A stretch of DNA of 64,000 nt, taken from contig NZ_FPAS01000006.1 in assembly GCF_900116425.1 (NCBI RefSeq), positions 186,001 to 250,000 of the forward strand, given 5' to 3'. The stretch's first letter is position 1; each line of letters starts with the position of its first letter. The stretch is from Lishizhenia tianjinensis. GTDB lineage: Bacteria > Bacteroidota > Bacteroidia > Flavobacteriales_D > Crocinitomicaceae. The translations under genes were made by a program, and so were the position numbers. This document shows positions 1 through 8,003 of the stretch, piece by piece. The notes under the pieces were generated by a model that worked only from the letters and a program-made list of their open reading frames with translations, had not been told where the DNA came from and searched no databases.

Positions 1-1164
1 GATTTAAGAAAAGATCCTATGGCATTGCAAAGATTGAAGGAAGCTGCTGAGAAAGCAAAAATTGAGCTTTCATCTACAACTTCAACTGAAATCAACTTGC
101 CTTACATTATGCCAGTTGACGGAGTGCCAAAACACTTAGTAAGAACTTTACAACGTGCTAAATTTGAGCAATTAATTTCTGACATCGTTGAGCGTACAAT
201 TGCGCCATGTAGATCAGCTTTGAAAAACGCAGGTTTATCTACAAGCGATATAGACGAAATCATTTTAGTAGGTGGATCTACACGTATCCCAGTTATTCAG
301 GATGCAGTGAAGAACTTCTTCGGAAAAGAGCCTTCTAAAGGAGTTAACCCAGACGAGGTTGTTGCAGTAGGTGCCGCTATCCAAGGTGGAGTTTTAACTG
401 GAGAGGTGAAAGACGTATTATTGTTAGACGTTATTCCACTTTCTTTAGGTATCGAAACTATGGGTGGTGTATTTACAAAGTTGATCGAAGCGAACACAAC
501 GATTCCTACAAAGAAATCAGAAGTATTCTCTACGGCAGCAGACAACCAGCCTTCAGTAGACATTCACGTGTTACAAGGTGAGCGTCCTATGGCAACGGAT
601 AACAAGACATTGGGTAGATTCCAATTGACTGATATTCCACCAGCACAAAGAGGAGTTCCACAAATTGAAGTAACATTTGACATCGATGCTAACGGTATCA
701 TGCACATCTCTGCGAAAGACAAAGGAACTGGTAAAGAGCAATCTATCAAGATCGAAGCTTCTTCTGGATTAAGCGAAGAAGAAATTGCAAAAATGAAGGC
801 TGAGGCAGAAGCAAACGCAGATGCAGATGCTAAGAAAAAGCAAGAAGTTGATACCTTGAACAAAGCTGACTCTTTAATTTTCCAAACGGAAAGACAAATG
901 AAAGAGTACGGTGATAAGTTACCAGAAGACAAGAAGTCTGAAATCGAAGGAGCTTTAGCTGAATTAAAGACTGCTTTCGAAGCGAAGAACATGGAAGCTT
1001 TAGAACCAGCAATGGAGAAATTAAACACAATTTTCCAAGCGGCTTCTCAAGACATGTACAACGCAGGTAATGCAGAAGGTGCGGCACAAGGTGGAGCACA
1101 AGAAGCAAACTCTGAAGACGAAGTAACAGATGTTGACTTTGAAGAAGTAGAAGAAACAAAATAG
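1..1164 (+). CDS. dnaK: Chaperone protein DnaK (Hsp70), 3' part
   Basis: ATP-dependent Hsp70 chaperone that binds unfolded peptides in the cytoplasm together with DnaJ and GrpE. The reading frame is open from base 1, so the start lies outside the window; 387 residues are visible. They cover the end of the nucleotide-binding domain ([17 protein letters not shown]), the interdomain linker DVLLLDV near base 412, the substrate-binding beta domain ([30 protein letters not shown]), the helical lid and the acidic tail DVDFEEVEE typical of bacterial DnaK. Two terminators follow. No dnaJ or grpE follows. Identification is certain from family knowledge; only the N-terminus is missing. Confidence 0.98.
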   Translation, partial: DLRKDPMALQRLKEAAEKAKIELSSTTSTEINLPYIMPVDGVPKHLVRTLQRAKFEQLISDIVERTIAPCRSALKNAGLSTSDIDEIILVGGSTRIPVIQDAVKNFFGKEPSKGVNPDEVVAVGAAIQGGVLTGEVKDVLLLDVIPLSLGIETMGGVFTKLIEANTTIPTKKSEVFSTAADNQPSVDIHVLQGERPMATDNKTLGRFQLTDIPPAQRGVPQIEVTFDIDANGIMHISAKDKGTGKEQSIKIEASSGLSEEEIAKMKAEAEANADADAKKKQEVDTLNKADSLIFQTERQMKEYGDKLPEDKKSEIEGALAELKTAFEAKNMEALEPAMEKLNTIFQAASQDMYNAGNAEGAAQGGAQEANSEDEVTDVDFEEVEETK

Positions 1165-1180
1165 TTTTCTATACATAAAT

Positions 1181-1217
1181 AAAAAATCCGCTAGTCGAAA
1201 GATTAGCGGATTTTTTT
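1181..1217 (+). terminator. Rho-independent terminator of dnaK (first of two)
   Basis: A hairpin with arms AATCCGCTA/TAGCGGATT sits 17 bases after the dnaK stop and ends in a run of seven T. A-rich sequence on its left side lengthens the stem. Confidence 0.9.
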
Positions 1218-1250
1218 ATGTATAATACTCAAAAGTTTAGGTATAAAAGA

Positions 1251-1280
1251 AATCCGCTCGGTTAGAAGCGGATTTTCTTT
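1251..1280 (+). terminator. Second terminator with the same stem as the first
   Basis: The hairpin AATCCGCT / AGCGGATT with an 8-base loop is followed by TTTCTTT. Its stem is identical to the core of the terminator at 1181, while the loop differs. It probably acts as a backup stop for the strongly expressed dnaK. Confidence 0.75.
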
Positions 1281-1676
1281 GATTTGGGGTTCAAAACCAC
1301 CAGATCATGGATCTAGGTGGTTAGGAAAATGAATAAACTATGTGGACTTCTCCACTACTAAGCGTTTATACTTAGTTGACTGGTACAAACATAAGTCAAA
1401 GGAGATGAAATGCACTGCATAATTTTTTTATCTGCCTGTCTTAATTTCTTAACGACATATTTAATTTTTAAAATGTCGTTCTTATCTCGATGAACAATTA
1501 TCAAAAAACAAAAACTAACTCTAATTATCAGTGATTTACACTTCAATAAAAATTATTCGAATTAAAACTTTCTAACACATTAACTAAATAATTAAGAGAA
1601 AGTTTATTATCTTGGTTAGCAGACGCGAATTAATATTTTGTGAGTTTTAGAACTCATTTTCAGTAAAACTTCGACT
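1281..1676. other. Intergenic region, no gene recognised
   Basis: This AT-rich spacer between the dnaK terminators and the LuxR gene holds an imperfect hairpin at 1295-1322 (AACCACC...GGTGGTT, with an inner GATC/GATC pairing and one bulge) that lacks a T run. A 62-codon reading frame on the minus strand has no recognisable content. The only other feature seen is the candidate promoter at 1612-1640. Confidence 0.6.
1612..1640 (+). promoter_or_regulatory. Candidate promoter of the LuxR-type regulator
   Basis: TTG at 1612-1614 is followed by a 19-base spacer and TATTTTG at 1634-1640, one base short of the Bacteroidota -7 consensus TAnnTTTG. It would leave a leader of about 30 bases before the ATG at 1677. 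Confidence 0.4.
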
Positions 1677-2420
1677 ATGACCACAGCTAAAGACTTTCAT
1701 AAGACGGTTTTTACAAAAGAGTATTTTGTATTGCCCGATGAGGAAAAACTGTATTATGGAAAACTACTAAAAAGAAAAGAAGAAGAAGCTTTATTTGTTT
1801 ACAACCTCCGGGATAAGCGCATGGTATATGACGACGGTTGGTTAGACCTTTTAGGCTTAAGAAAGGGTGAAGTAAACATGCTTTATTTGTTAGACTGCAT
1901 AGATCCTAACTTTAAAGATTTTGTGATCGCCGTTACGGATAATTCTCTTTTCTACCTCTCCGAGAATAGACCTAATATACTAGACTACAGTTTCACCATA
2001 GAATTTAAACTCATCCATCAGCTTAGTGGTGAAGGGTTGCCTATACGGGCCACCATTTTTAGTTTTGAATCTGACGAGGAAGGTTACCTAACAGCCATTC
2101 TTGGAAGGTTTGAATTGGACAGAACTATTAGTTTCAACAATTTCACCAAGTACACGGTTTACTCTCCTGATAAGCTCAGATATATAGAAGGAATAGACAA
2201 CAAACTTTTTGAATCGCACCACATCACTTATAAAGAATTAGAAGTACTTCAATTAATATCTAAGGGCTTGGCCATTAAACAGGTTGCAGATGAACTGGAA
2301 GTTTCTAACTCTGCGGTAGAAAAACGCATTTACACTTTATATAAACGCTTTGATGTAAAATCTCACGCCCATTTGATTAGCTTTTGCTACAATAATTTGA
2401 TACTTCCTTTGGAGAAGTAA
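1677..2420 (+). CDS. LuxR-type helix-turn-helix transcriptional regulator
   Basis: A 247-residue DNA-binding regulator. The last 65 residues form a GerE/LuxR HTH domain: ITYKELEVLQLISKGLAIKQVADELEVS is followed by the recognition helix NSAVEKRIYTLYKRF. The first ~170 residues have the look of a PAS-like sensor fold (alternating strands; DDGWLDLLGLRKGEV) but no recognisable ligand motif. There is no receiver domain and no transmembrane segment, so it is a cytoplasmic one-component regulator. It stands alone, with its own promoter-like sequence and 65 bases before the next gene. The signal it senses and its targets cannot be read from the sequence. Confidence 0.85.
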   Translation: MTTAKDFHKTVFTKEYFVLPDEEKLYYGKLLKRKEEEALFVYNLRDKRMVYDDGWLDLLGLRKGEVNMLYLLDCIDPNFKDFVIAVTDNSLFYLSENRPNILDYSFTIEFKLIHQLSGEGLPIRATIFSFESDEEGYLTAILGRFELDRTISFNNFTKYTVYSPDKLRYIEGIDNKLFESHHITYKELEVLQLISKGLAIKQVADELEVSNSAVEKRIYTLYKRFDVKSHAHLISFCYNNLILPLEK

Positions 2421-2473
2421 AGAAGTGTCGACCAAAAAGCAACTTATTAGTACCAGATATACAAAGTGCTGCT

Positions 2474-2481
2474 TATTTTTG
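2474..2481 (+). promoter_or_regulatory. -7 element TATTTTTG directly before the next start codon
   Basis: A perfect TAnnTTTG lies only four bases before the ATG at 2486. No TTG is seen at the expected -33 distance. If used, transcription would begin at or next to the start codon, giving a leaderless mRNA. Confidence 0.45.
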
Positions 2482-2485
2482 CGCT

Positions 2486-2830
2486 ATGGATTACAATTTA
2501 GAATTAGAATTTCAAAAATTAACCAAGCGTTTAAATGAGCAGTTTGATGCTGACTTAGACGTTCAAGCTATCTTGTTCTTAATTGGTGTTCAAGAATTGG
2601 GGCAGGGTTACGACAAATACTCTAAACAAGAGAAAACAGAATTAATGCACGTGGCCGTTTGTACTTTATTAGAGCCTTATGGTCATTACAAATTTGTGGG
2701 ACGCGACAGTGAAAACTGGCCTCATTTTGAGAAAATAGACGATCTACCTTATTTGGATGAAAGACAACAACAGCACCTTATTAAGGAAGCCATACTCGAC
2801 TATTTTAAAGCAGAACAATACGACTTTTAA
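2486..2830 (+). CDS. Conserved small cytoplasmic protein, function unknown
   Basis: A 114-residue soluble, acidic protein, mostly predicted helical, with no signal peptide or membrane segment. It contains regular helical stretches (LDVQAILFLIGVQELGQGYDKYSKQEKTEL) and an aromatic C-terminus. It reads like the small uncharacterised proteins conserved in Flavobacteriia, but I do not recognise a named domain. The start codon is supported by a -7 promoter element four bases upstream. It is followed by a strong terminator, so it is monocistronic. Confidence 0.75.
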   Translation: MDYNLELEFQKLTKRLNEQFDADLDVQAILFLIGVQELGQGYDKYSKQEKTELMHVAVCTLLEPYGHYKFVGRDSENWPHFEKIDDLPYLDERQQQHLIKEAILDYFKAEQYDF

Positions 2831-2871
2831 GCAGTACCGATAGGAAGGGCATTTTTGAAACAGCAAAGTAT

Positions 2872-2930
2872 TAAAAAGGCAAACCTAAGAAAGCGACAAC
2901 AGAAGCTCTTTTTAGGTTTTGCCTTTTTTT
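2872..2930 (+). terminator. Terminator of the small conserved gene
   Basis: Arms AAAAAGGCAAACCTAA and TTAGGTTTTGCCTTTTT pair around a loop of about 25 bases, ending in a T run. Confidence 0.75.
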
Positions 2931-2976
2931 GTTTGCGTTGAAAAAATATACTGGATAGCGGGTTAAACTGCCCTCC

Positions 2977-3006
2977 AAAAAAAATCCCTCTTCGTTAAAA
3001 GAGGGA
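2977..3006 (-). terminator. Terminator of sppA
   Basis: On the minus strand, TCCCTCTT and AAGAGGGA pair around a six-base loop just after the sppA stop, followed by a run of eight T. Confidence 0.85.
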
Positions 3007-3012
3007 CTTGAA

Positions 3013-4782
3013 TTATTCTAATATTATCTCTGGTATTCTTACCTGTACACCCATGTGATTTTCTATGGCTTTGAGTTTTTCGAAATGTGCCATCAATTCT
3101 TGCGGCAAAGCTTGAGTTTGTACACTCTCTTGCTGTTCTTCGCTAATAATCTCCAAGTAAGCATCTATAGGATTAACTTTTCTGGCTGGGAAATACTCGA
3201 TAACTGGATCTTCTATTTGCGCATCTTCTACGGCAAACGCAATGGCATCTTTTAAACCACCTATCTCGTCAACCAAACCAACTCTTAGTGCATCTTCACC
3301 TGTCCAAACTCTACCTCTGGCTATCGTGTTCACCTGATTTAGGGTTAAACCTCTTCCATCCGCAACGCGTTGCATAAATTGTTGGTACGTGTTGTTTACC
3401 TCTCCTTGTATTAAACGCATCTGCTCGTCTGTTAATTTTTCGTTGGTAGTTAAGACCGCGTAAGGATTGGTCCCCACCCTATCGAAACTTAACCCAAGGT
3501 TATTTTCCAAGGCTTTTCCTGTGTAAGGAATAACTCCAAAAACACCAATAGACCCCGTAATTGTATTTGAACTTGCAAAAATTCTCTTGGCCGGTGCAGC
3601 AACGTAATAACCTCCAGATGCTGCTAAATCTCCCATAGATACAATGACTGTTTTTTCTTCGTTGGCCAATTTTACCTCTCTCCAAATCTCATCACTGGCA
3701 AGTGCACTACCACCTGGAGAATTCACTCTAAATACTATGGTTTTAATGTGTTTTGACAAACGCGCCTCACGCAACAATTTTACGTATTTCTCTGATGAAA
3801 ACTCGCTCCCTCTTTTGGTGATATCTCCTTGAGCTAAAACCACAGCAACGTTGGCCTTTTTAGCACGTACTATATTTTGATCCTCGTAAAATTTATTTCT
3901 AGCGTAGTCAGAAAACTTCTTCAACTTTAATTTTTTAAGTGAAGCTGCTCCTACTTTATCTTTGATTTTGTTCAGTACTTCATCTTGGTAAAGGATAGAA
4001 TCTACCATACCTAATTGATAAGCATCTTCCATGCGCTTTACTTCGTATTTTTCGGCAATTTGGTTTAACTCTTCCTTACTTTTCTTTACGTCATCTGCAA
4101 TGGTTGCTCTGTAGTTTTCCCAAACATTATCTAAAAGCACTTGGTTTTGCAAACGAGCAGAATCACTCATCTTTGTAAGGAAATATGGTTCTACAGCACT
4201 TTTAAAATCATTATTGGCTCCACGTACAACTTGCATTTCAACACCAACTTTATCTAACAATCCTTTAAAGTACATGAGTTCCATTCCCATACCTCCAAAT
4301 TCCATCATGGTAGAAGAAAAGGCATATTTCTCGTTGGCTACAGAACCTATAAAGAAGTCCTTGAGTCCAACCACCTCACCATTAAAATAAGTCACCAAGA
4401 ATTTCCCAGAATTTTGGAAGTCTTTCAAGCCCTCGCGAATTTCTTCGGCTGAAGCCAACCCACAACGCACACCTTTTAAATCTATGTATATCCCTTTTAC
4501 GCGTTCGTCGTTTTTAGCAGTTTCTAAGCCATACAAGATATCGGCCAACCCAATTCTGTCTTCCACTTGAAAATCGTAAGGATTCAATTTACGAGAAGAA
4601 TTCTCCACAACCGTTCCTTTTAATTCTAGGTGCAATACTGTATTGGAAGGAATACCATATTTCACATCTGGAATTGCAGCAGAAATCACTAAAAAAATTA
4701 TTCCAAAGATTCCACCTATAACTATAATCAAGGCTAAAAAACTTGGCCAAAAAACTCTTCCGAAACTCACTTTATTATTCAT
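3013..4782 (-). CDS. sppA: Signal peptide peptidase SppA, 67K type
   Basis: A membrane-anchored serine protease that degrades cleaved signal peptides. This is the long, tandem-domain form (589 residues from the chosen start). The N-terminal transmembrane helix is at about residues 10-35. The general base is Lys194 in DFKSAVEPY and the nucleophile is Ser389 in GDLAASGGYYVAAP, matching the Lys/Ser dyad split over two domains in E. coli SppA. GSIGVFGVIPYTGK follows. I chose the ATG at 4782 (MNNKVSFGR) rather than one 18 codons upstream, because the upstream stretch carries a Cys-containing tail before the membrane segment and overlaps the promoter at 4810. It is transcribed alone, convergent with the small gene at 2486. 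Confidence 0.95.
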   Translation of the reverse strand: MNNKVSFGRVFWPSFLALIIVIGGIFGIIFLVISAAIPDVKYGIPSNTVLHLELKGTVVENSSRKLNPYDFQVEDRIGLADILYGLETAKNDERVKGIYIDLKGVRCGLASAEEIREGLKDFQNSGKFLVTYFNGEVVGLKDFFIGSVANEKYAFSSTMMEFGGMGMELMYFKGLLDKVGVEMQVVRGANNDFKSAVEPYFLTKMSDSARLQNQVLLDNVWENYRATIADDVKKSKEELNQIAEKYEVKRMEDAYQLGMVDSILYQDEVLNKIKDKVGAASLKKLKLKKFSDYARNKFYEDQNIVRAKKANVAVVLAQGDITKRGSEFSSEKYVKLLREARLSKHIKTIVFRVNSPGGSALASDEIWREVKLANEEKTVIVSMGDLAASGGYYVAAPAKRIFASSNTITGSIGVFGVIPYTGKALENNLGLSFDRVGTNPYAVLTTNEKLTDEQMRLIQGEVNNTYQQFMQRVADGRGLTLNQVNTIARGRVWTGEDALRVGLVDEIGGLKDAIAFAVEDAQIEDPVIEYFPARKVNPIDAYLEIISEEQQESVQTQALPQELMAHFEKLKAIENHMGVQVRIPEIILE

Positions 4783-4809
4783 ATGTATCTGGGATGTCTT
4801 ATTTTCGCA

Positions 4810-4836
4810 CAAATATAGAGTTTGAGAATTAAACAA
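4810..4836 (-). promoter_or_regulatory. Candidate sppA promoter
   Basis: TATATTTG (read on the minus strand, 4817-4810) is a perfect -7 element. A TTG lies 16 bases upstream, slightly shorter than usual spacing. Its position inside the extended reading frame supports the shorter sppA start at 4782. Confidence 0.5.
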
Positions 4837-4894
4837 CTTGTTGAATTATTATAGATGGTTGTTAATTCGTGTTTGGAGGTTAATTATTCGTTGA

Positions 4895-5383
4895 ATGAGT
4901 GTAACAGTATTTTTAGGACTAGGTGGAAATCATGATAATTCTGAAGAATTATTAAAGATTGCGCTACGAAAAATAGGCGAACTAGCTACAAAAATAGTTG
5001 CTACTAGTTCCTTTTACCAAACTCCACCATGGGGTTTTGAAGCCGATAATGACTTTATTAACTGCGTAGTTGAAATTGAATATACAGGACATGCAGAGGA
5101 ACTATTGACGGCCATCAATGCCTTAGAAGCCGAAATGGGGCGCATCAGAACGGGTGAAGGTTATGCCAGCAGACCTATGGATATAGATATACTATACTTT
5201 GGTAATCAAGTGATTACGAATGATGTTTTAGACATTCCTCATCCAAGAATGTATCATAGAAACTTTGTCATGCACCCCCTTCATGAAATTGCGCCAAATT
5301 GGATAGACCCCTTGCAGAATAAAACGGTAAAAGAACTCTTTGAAAAGTGCGAGGATGACTCTGAAATAATCGCTTTATCTTAA
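4895..5383 (+). CDS. folK: 2-amino-4-hydroxy-6-hydroxymethyldihydropteridine pyrophosphokinase
   Basis: HPPK transfers pyrophosphate from ATP to 6-hydroxymethyl-dihydropterin in folate synthesis. The 162-residue length is normal for the single-domain enzyme. Family signatures are clear: FLGLGGNHDNSEE at the N-terminus, SSFYQTPPWGF (pterin-binding loop), and RPMDIDILYFG carrying the two metal-binding Asp residues, then IPHPRMYHRNFVMHPLHEIAP. It lies divergent from sppA with a 112-base spacer and reads toward the OmpA-like lipoprotein gene. No other folate gene is nearby. The ATG at 4895 directly precedes the conserved N-terminal strand. Confidence 0.97.
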   Translation: MSVTVFLGLGGNHDNSEELLKIALRKIGELATKIVATSSFYQTPPWGFEADNDFINCVVEIEYTGHAEELLTAINALEAEMGRIRTGEGYASRPMDIDILYFGNQVITNDVLDIPHPRMYHRNFVMHPLHEIAPNWIDPLQNKTVKELFEKCEDDSEIIALS

Positions 5384-5487
5384 AGTATTTGCGAATAATA
5401 GAATTGTATCTCCCTACTTTTTTGGGGGTGAAATTTTCATTATAATTGCACCGTAGAAGTCAATAAAGTTGAATTAAAAATTAAATA

Positions 5488-7197
5488 ATGAAAAATAATA
5501 GAATCGCAGGTTTTGCATTCATTGCTGCAGCTGGTTTATACACAACAAGTTGTGATTTAGTTAAGGATGTTGATTACACAGTAACACCAGATCCTTTAGA
5601 AATGCACGGAGACAGTGTACGTGTAAAAGTTGATATTACTTTCCCAGAGAAAAGCATCAACAAAAGAGCTTACGCAGAAATTACACCTATGATAGGTGAA
5701 ACAGCGTTGAAGCCTATAGCTGTTAAAGGAGAAAAAGCAACTGCGAATGGAGAGGCTATTCCTTACAAAGCTGGTAAAACAATTACTTACACAGATGTTG
5801 TTGCCTACACACCAGATATGAAAGTATCTAGCTTAGATGTTACAGGTAAAGTATTTAAAGGTGATTCTGAGAATGCACAATTAGACAGAACTAAAATTGC
5901 AGAAGCTACTATTGTTACTCCATTATTGGTTAATAAAGACTTCCAAGTGATTTACGCGGCGGATAAGTTTGAGCGTGTAACACAAGAATTATACAATGCT
6001 GACATTCACTTCACAAAAGGAAGACACAATGTTAGAACTACAGAATTAAGCGAGCAAGACATCAAAGATTTCTTAGCTTGGTTAACAGAAGAGCAAGGAA
6101 ACGAGCGTTTGAAAATTAAAACTATCAACATCGTTGGTTACGCATCTATCGAAGGTGAAATCATCAAAAACGGTAACTTATCTATAGACAGAGCAACTGC
6201 TGCGAAGGAAGCTATCATGAAATTAGCTGCGAAGAAGGGTGTTGCGAATGAAGCTGCTCAAAACGATGCATCTTACGTTACTACAGGAAGAGGTGAAGAC
6301 TTCGAAGGATTTAAAGAAGCATTAGCGTTGGCTGATGATATCAATGACAGCGACAAGCAATTGGTATTACGTATTTTAGAATCTTACAAAGATCCAGTTC
6401 AAAGAGAACAAGAAATCAAAAACTTGGGAGCAACGTTCACATCTATGGATAAGAACATCTTCCCAATGCAAAGAAGAGCTGAGATCAACGTTGAGTACGA
6501 AAAAACAGGTTACACAGACGAAGAATTAGTTGCTTTAACAAAAAACAACATCGATACTTTAAAAATTGAAGAGTTAATGTTTGCTGCTACTTTGGTAGAA
6601 GACTTAAATGAAAAATTAAGAATTTACAAAGAAGGTCAGCGTTTATTCCCGAACGATTACAGAGTATTCAACAACGCAGGTGTAGTATTATACATGCAAG
6701 GAAATGTTGCTGATGCTAAAACGGAATTCAATGCAGCAAAAAACATAGAAGAGGCAGCTGAGGTTATGAATAACTTAGGTGCAGTAGCTGGAGTAAACGG
6801 AGACAGAGCAGCAGCGAAGAACTTATTAAACGCAGCAAACGGAGCAGGAGAAGAAGTTGGATACAACCAAGGTATCTTGGCTATTCAAGATGGAGACTAC
6901 GCTTCAGCTGTAAGTAACTTTGGAAGCAATGATTCATTCAACAAAGCATTGGCTCAATTGTTAAATGGAGATGCAAACGCAGCTACAGCTACAATTTCTA
7001 ACTCTGCAGATGCATCATCAGCTCAAGGGTACTACTTGATGGCGATTGCAGCAGCAAGACAAGATGATTTAACAAATGTTGTTAGCAACTTGAAAAACTG
7101 TTTCAACCAAGATGCAGCTTACAAGCAAACGGCATTAGAAGATAGAGAATTTTTAGCATACGCAGAGAATACAGCGTTTACAGCTATCATAAAATAA
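5488..7197 (+). CDS. Lipoprotein with OmpA-like domain and TPR repeats
   Basis: A 569-residue outer-envelope lipoprotein. The N-terminus carries a lipoprotein signal ending TTSC (Cys23). Residues ~25-160 look like a beta-rich domain. Residues ~170-330 resemble an OmpA-like peptidoglycan-binding fold, with VGYASIEG in place of the usual GHTDxxG and LSIDRATAAKEA matching the LSxxRA helix. The last ~200 residues are tandem TPR-like helices (FNNAGVVLYMQGNVADAKTEFNAA and similar). The region is Ala/Asn-rich and uses a narrow codon set, suggesting high expression. It ends at a strong terminator. The overall architecture resembles uncharacterised Bacteroidota lipoproteins; the precise role is unknown, and anchoring to the wall is an inference. 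Confidence 0.8.
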   Translation: MKNNRIAGFAFIAAAGLYTTSCDLVKDVDYTVTPDPLEMHGDSVRVKVDITFPEKSINKRAYAEITPMIGETALKPIAVKGEKATANGEAIPYKAGKTITYTDVVAYTPDMKVSSLDVTGKVFKGDSENAQLDRTKIAEATIVTPLLVNKDFQVIYAADKFERVTQELYNADIHFTKGRHNVRTTELSEQDIKDFLAWLTEEQGNERLKIKTINIVGYASIEGEIIKNGNLSIDRATAAKEAIMKLAAKKGVANEAAQNDASYVTTGRGEDFEGFKEALALADDINDSDKQLVLRILESYKDPVQREQEIKNLGATFTSMDKNIFPMQRRAEINVEYEKTGYTDEELVALTKNNIDTLKIEELMFAATLVEDLNEKLRIYKEGQRLFPNDYRVFNNAGVVLYMQGNVADAKTEFNAAKNIEEAAEVMNNLGAVAGVNGDRAAAKNLLNAANGAGEEVGYNQGILAIQDGDYASAVSNFGSNDSFNKALAQLLNGDANAATATISNSADASSAQGYYLMAIAAARQDDLTNVVSNLKNCFNQDAAYKQTALEDREFLAYAENTAFTAIIK

Positions 7198-7216
7198 GAG
7201 GTTCATTCCTCACCGT

Positions 7217-7247
7217 AAAAGCCCATTCATCTGAATGGGCTTTTTTT
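7217..7247 (+). terminator. Terminator of the OmpA-like lipoprotein gene
   Basis: The perfect hairpin GCCCATTC-atct-GAATGGGC is followed by seven T. The same 8-bp stem recurs at 7972. Confidence 0.93.
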
Positions 7248-7328
7248 ATGAAAAAATATTATATTTATCACACTAATTTTAAACCAACCAGAAATAAAAA
7301 TCATTCAACCTGGTTAAATTTATTTTTT

Positions 7329-7952
7329 ATGAAACTACTTAAATTAATTGCCGTGGCAACGCTATTGCTTGCTGGAAAATCACAATCTTTTGGTCAGATC
7401 TACCTAGGAGGACAAGCAAATTACACCAACTATGCAGGATACGATCTGAGTTTTATAGGTGTAGGATTTAATGGAGATTATGTTAGTGACAGAATTACCT
7501 ACCGTGCTACATTCAACCTTGGTTTACCAAGAAGTTACGACAGAACTTATCATTTAAACTCTAATGATTGGACAATGCCAGATTCTGAAGTTGAAGGAGT
7601 AGAAAAGTACAGTGTATTAAACCTGTGGCTTGATGTAAACTACTTTTTTACTGGAGACGGTGAAGATGGAGGATTTTATGGTAAAGGAGGTTTAGGATTC
7701 TCTTTTTTAAGAGTAGCCAATAATCTTGGAGATTACAATGAAAATATGTACCATACGAATTTCGAAGATAGAGAAAACTATTTGCAACCGATATTAAGAT
7801 TTGGTTTAGGGTACGATTTAGAATTAGATTTCGGAAATGTCTTTTTTGAGGGGTATGGAAATTTACCAGCTAATACGGTTAATGGAGTAGCTATTGATGT
7901 TCAATTGCCTTTCTCTTTTGCTGCTGCAGCAGGAGTTAGAATCCCTCTATAA
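7329..7952 (+). CDS. Outer membrane beta-barrel protein, unknown function
   Basis: A 207-residue exported protein. The signal peptide MKLLKLIAVATLLLAGKSQS ends at SFGQ, giving a mature N-terminus near QIYLGGQ. The rest alternates aromatic/glycine strands (FIGVGFNGDYVSD; FYGKGGLGFSFLRVA; RFGLGYDLELDFGNVFFEGYG) and ends in a C-terminal strand AAAGVRIPL, as small outer-membrane barrels do. I use the internal ATG at 7329; the frame opens upstream at 7248, but that codon lies inside the preceding terminator and would destroy the signal peptide. It is a single-gene unit between two terminators with identical stems. Confidence 0.75.
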   Translation: MKLLKLIAVATLLLAGKSQSFGQIYLGGQANYTNYAGYDLSFIGVGFNGDYVSDRITYRATFNLGLPRSYDRTYHLNSNDWTMPDSEVEGVEKYSVLNLWLDVNYFFTGDGEDGGFYGKGGLGFSFLRVANNLGDYNENMYHTNFEDRENYLQPILRFGLGYDLELDFGNVFFEGYGNLPANTVNGVAIDVQLPFSFAAAAGVRIPL

Positions 7953-7971
7953 TATTAAAAACCCTATATGT

Positions 7972-8003
7972 AAAGCCCATTCAAACGAATGGGCTTTTTT
8001 TTA
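7972..8003 (+). terminator. Terminator of the barrel gene, at a convergent junction
   Basis: The perfect hairpin GCCCATTC-aaac-GAATGGGC is followed by eight T. Its T run includes the stop codon of the convergent gene that ends at 8001, so it may also act on that mRNA. Confidence 0.92.

Noticed and set aside
1295-1322. Hairpin considered as a small RNA terminator
   Set aside because: It has an imperfect stem with an inner GATC and no T run.
1358-1546. 62-codon open frame on the minus strand after dnaK
   Set aside because: Composition is biased to Lys, Ile and Leu as expected from AT-rich spacer; no signal peptide, no promoter and no recognisable pattern.
7248-7328. ATG at 7248 as start of the barrel gene
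   Set aside because: It lies in the T run of the preceding terminator and would add 27 residues before the signal peptide.
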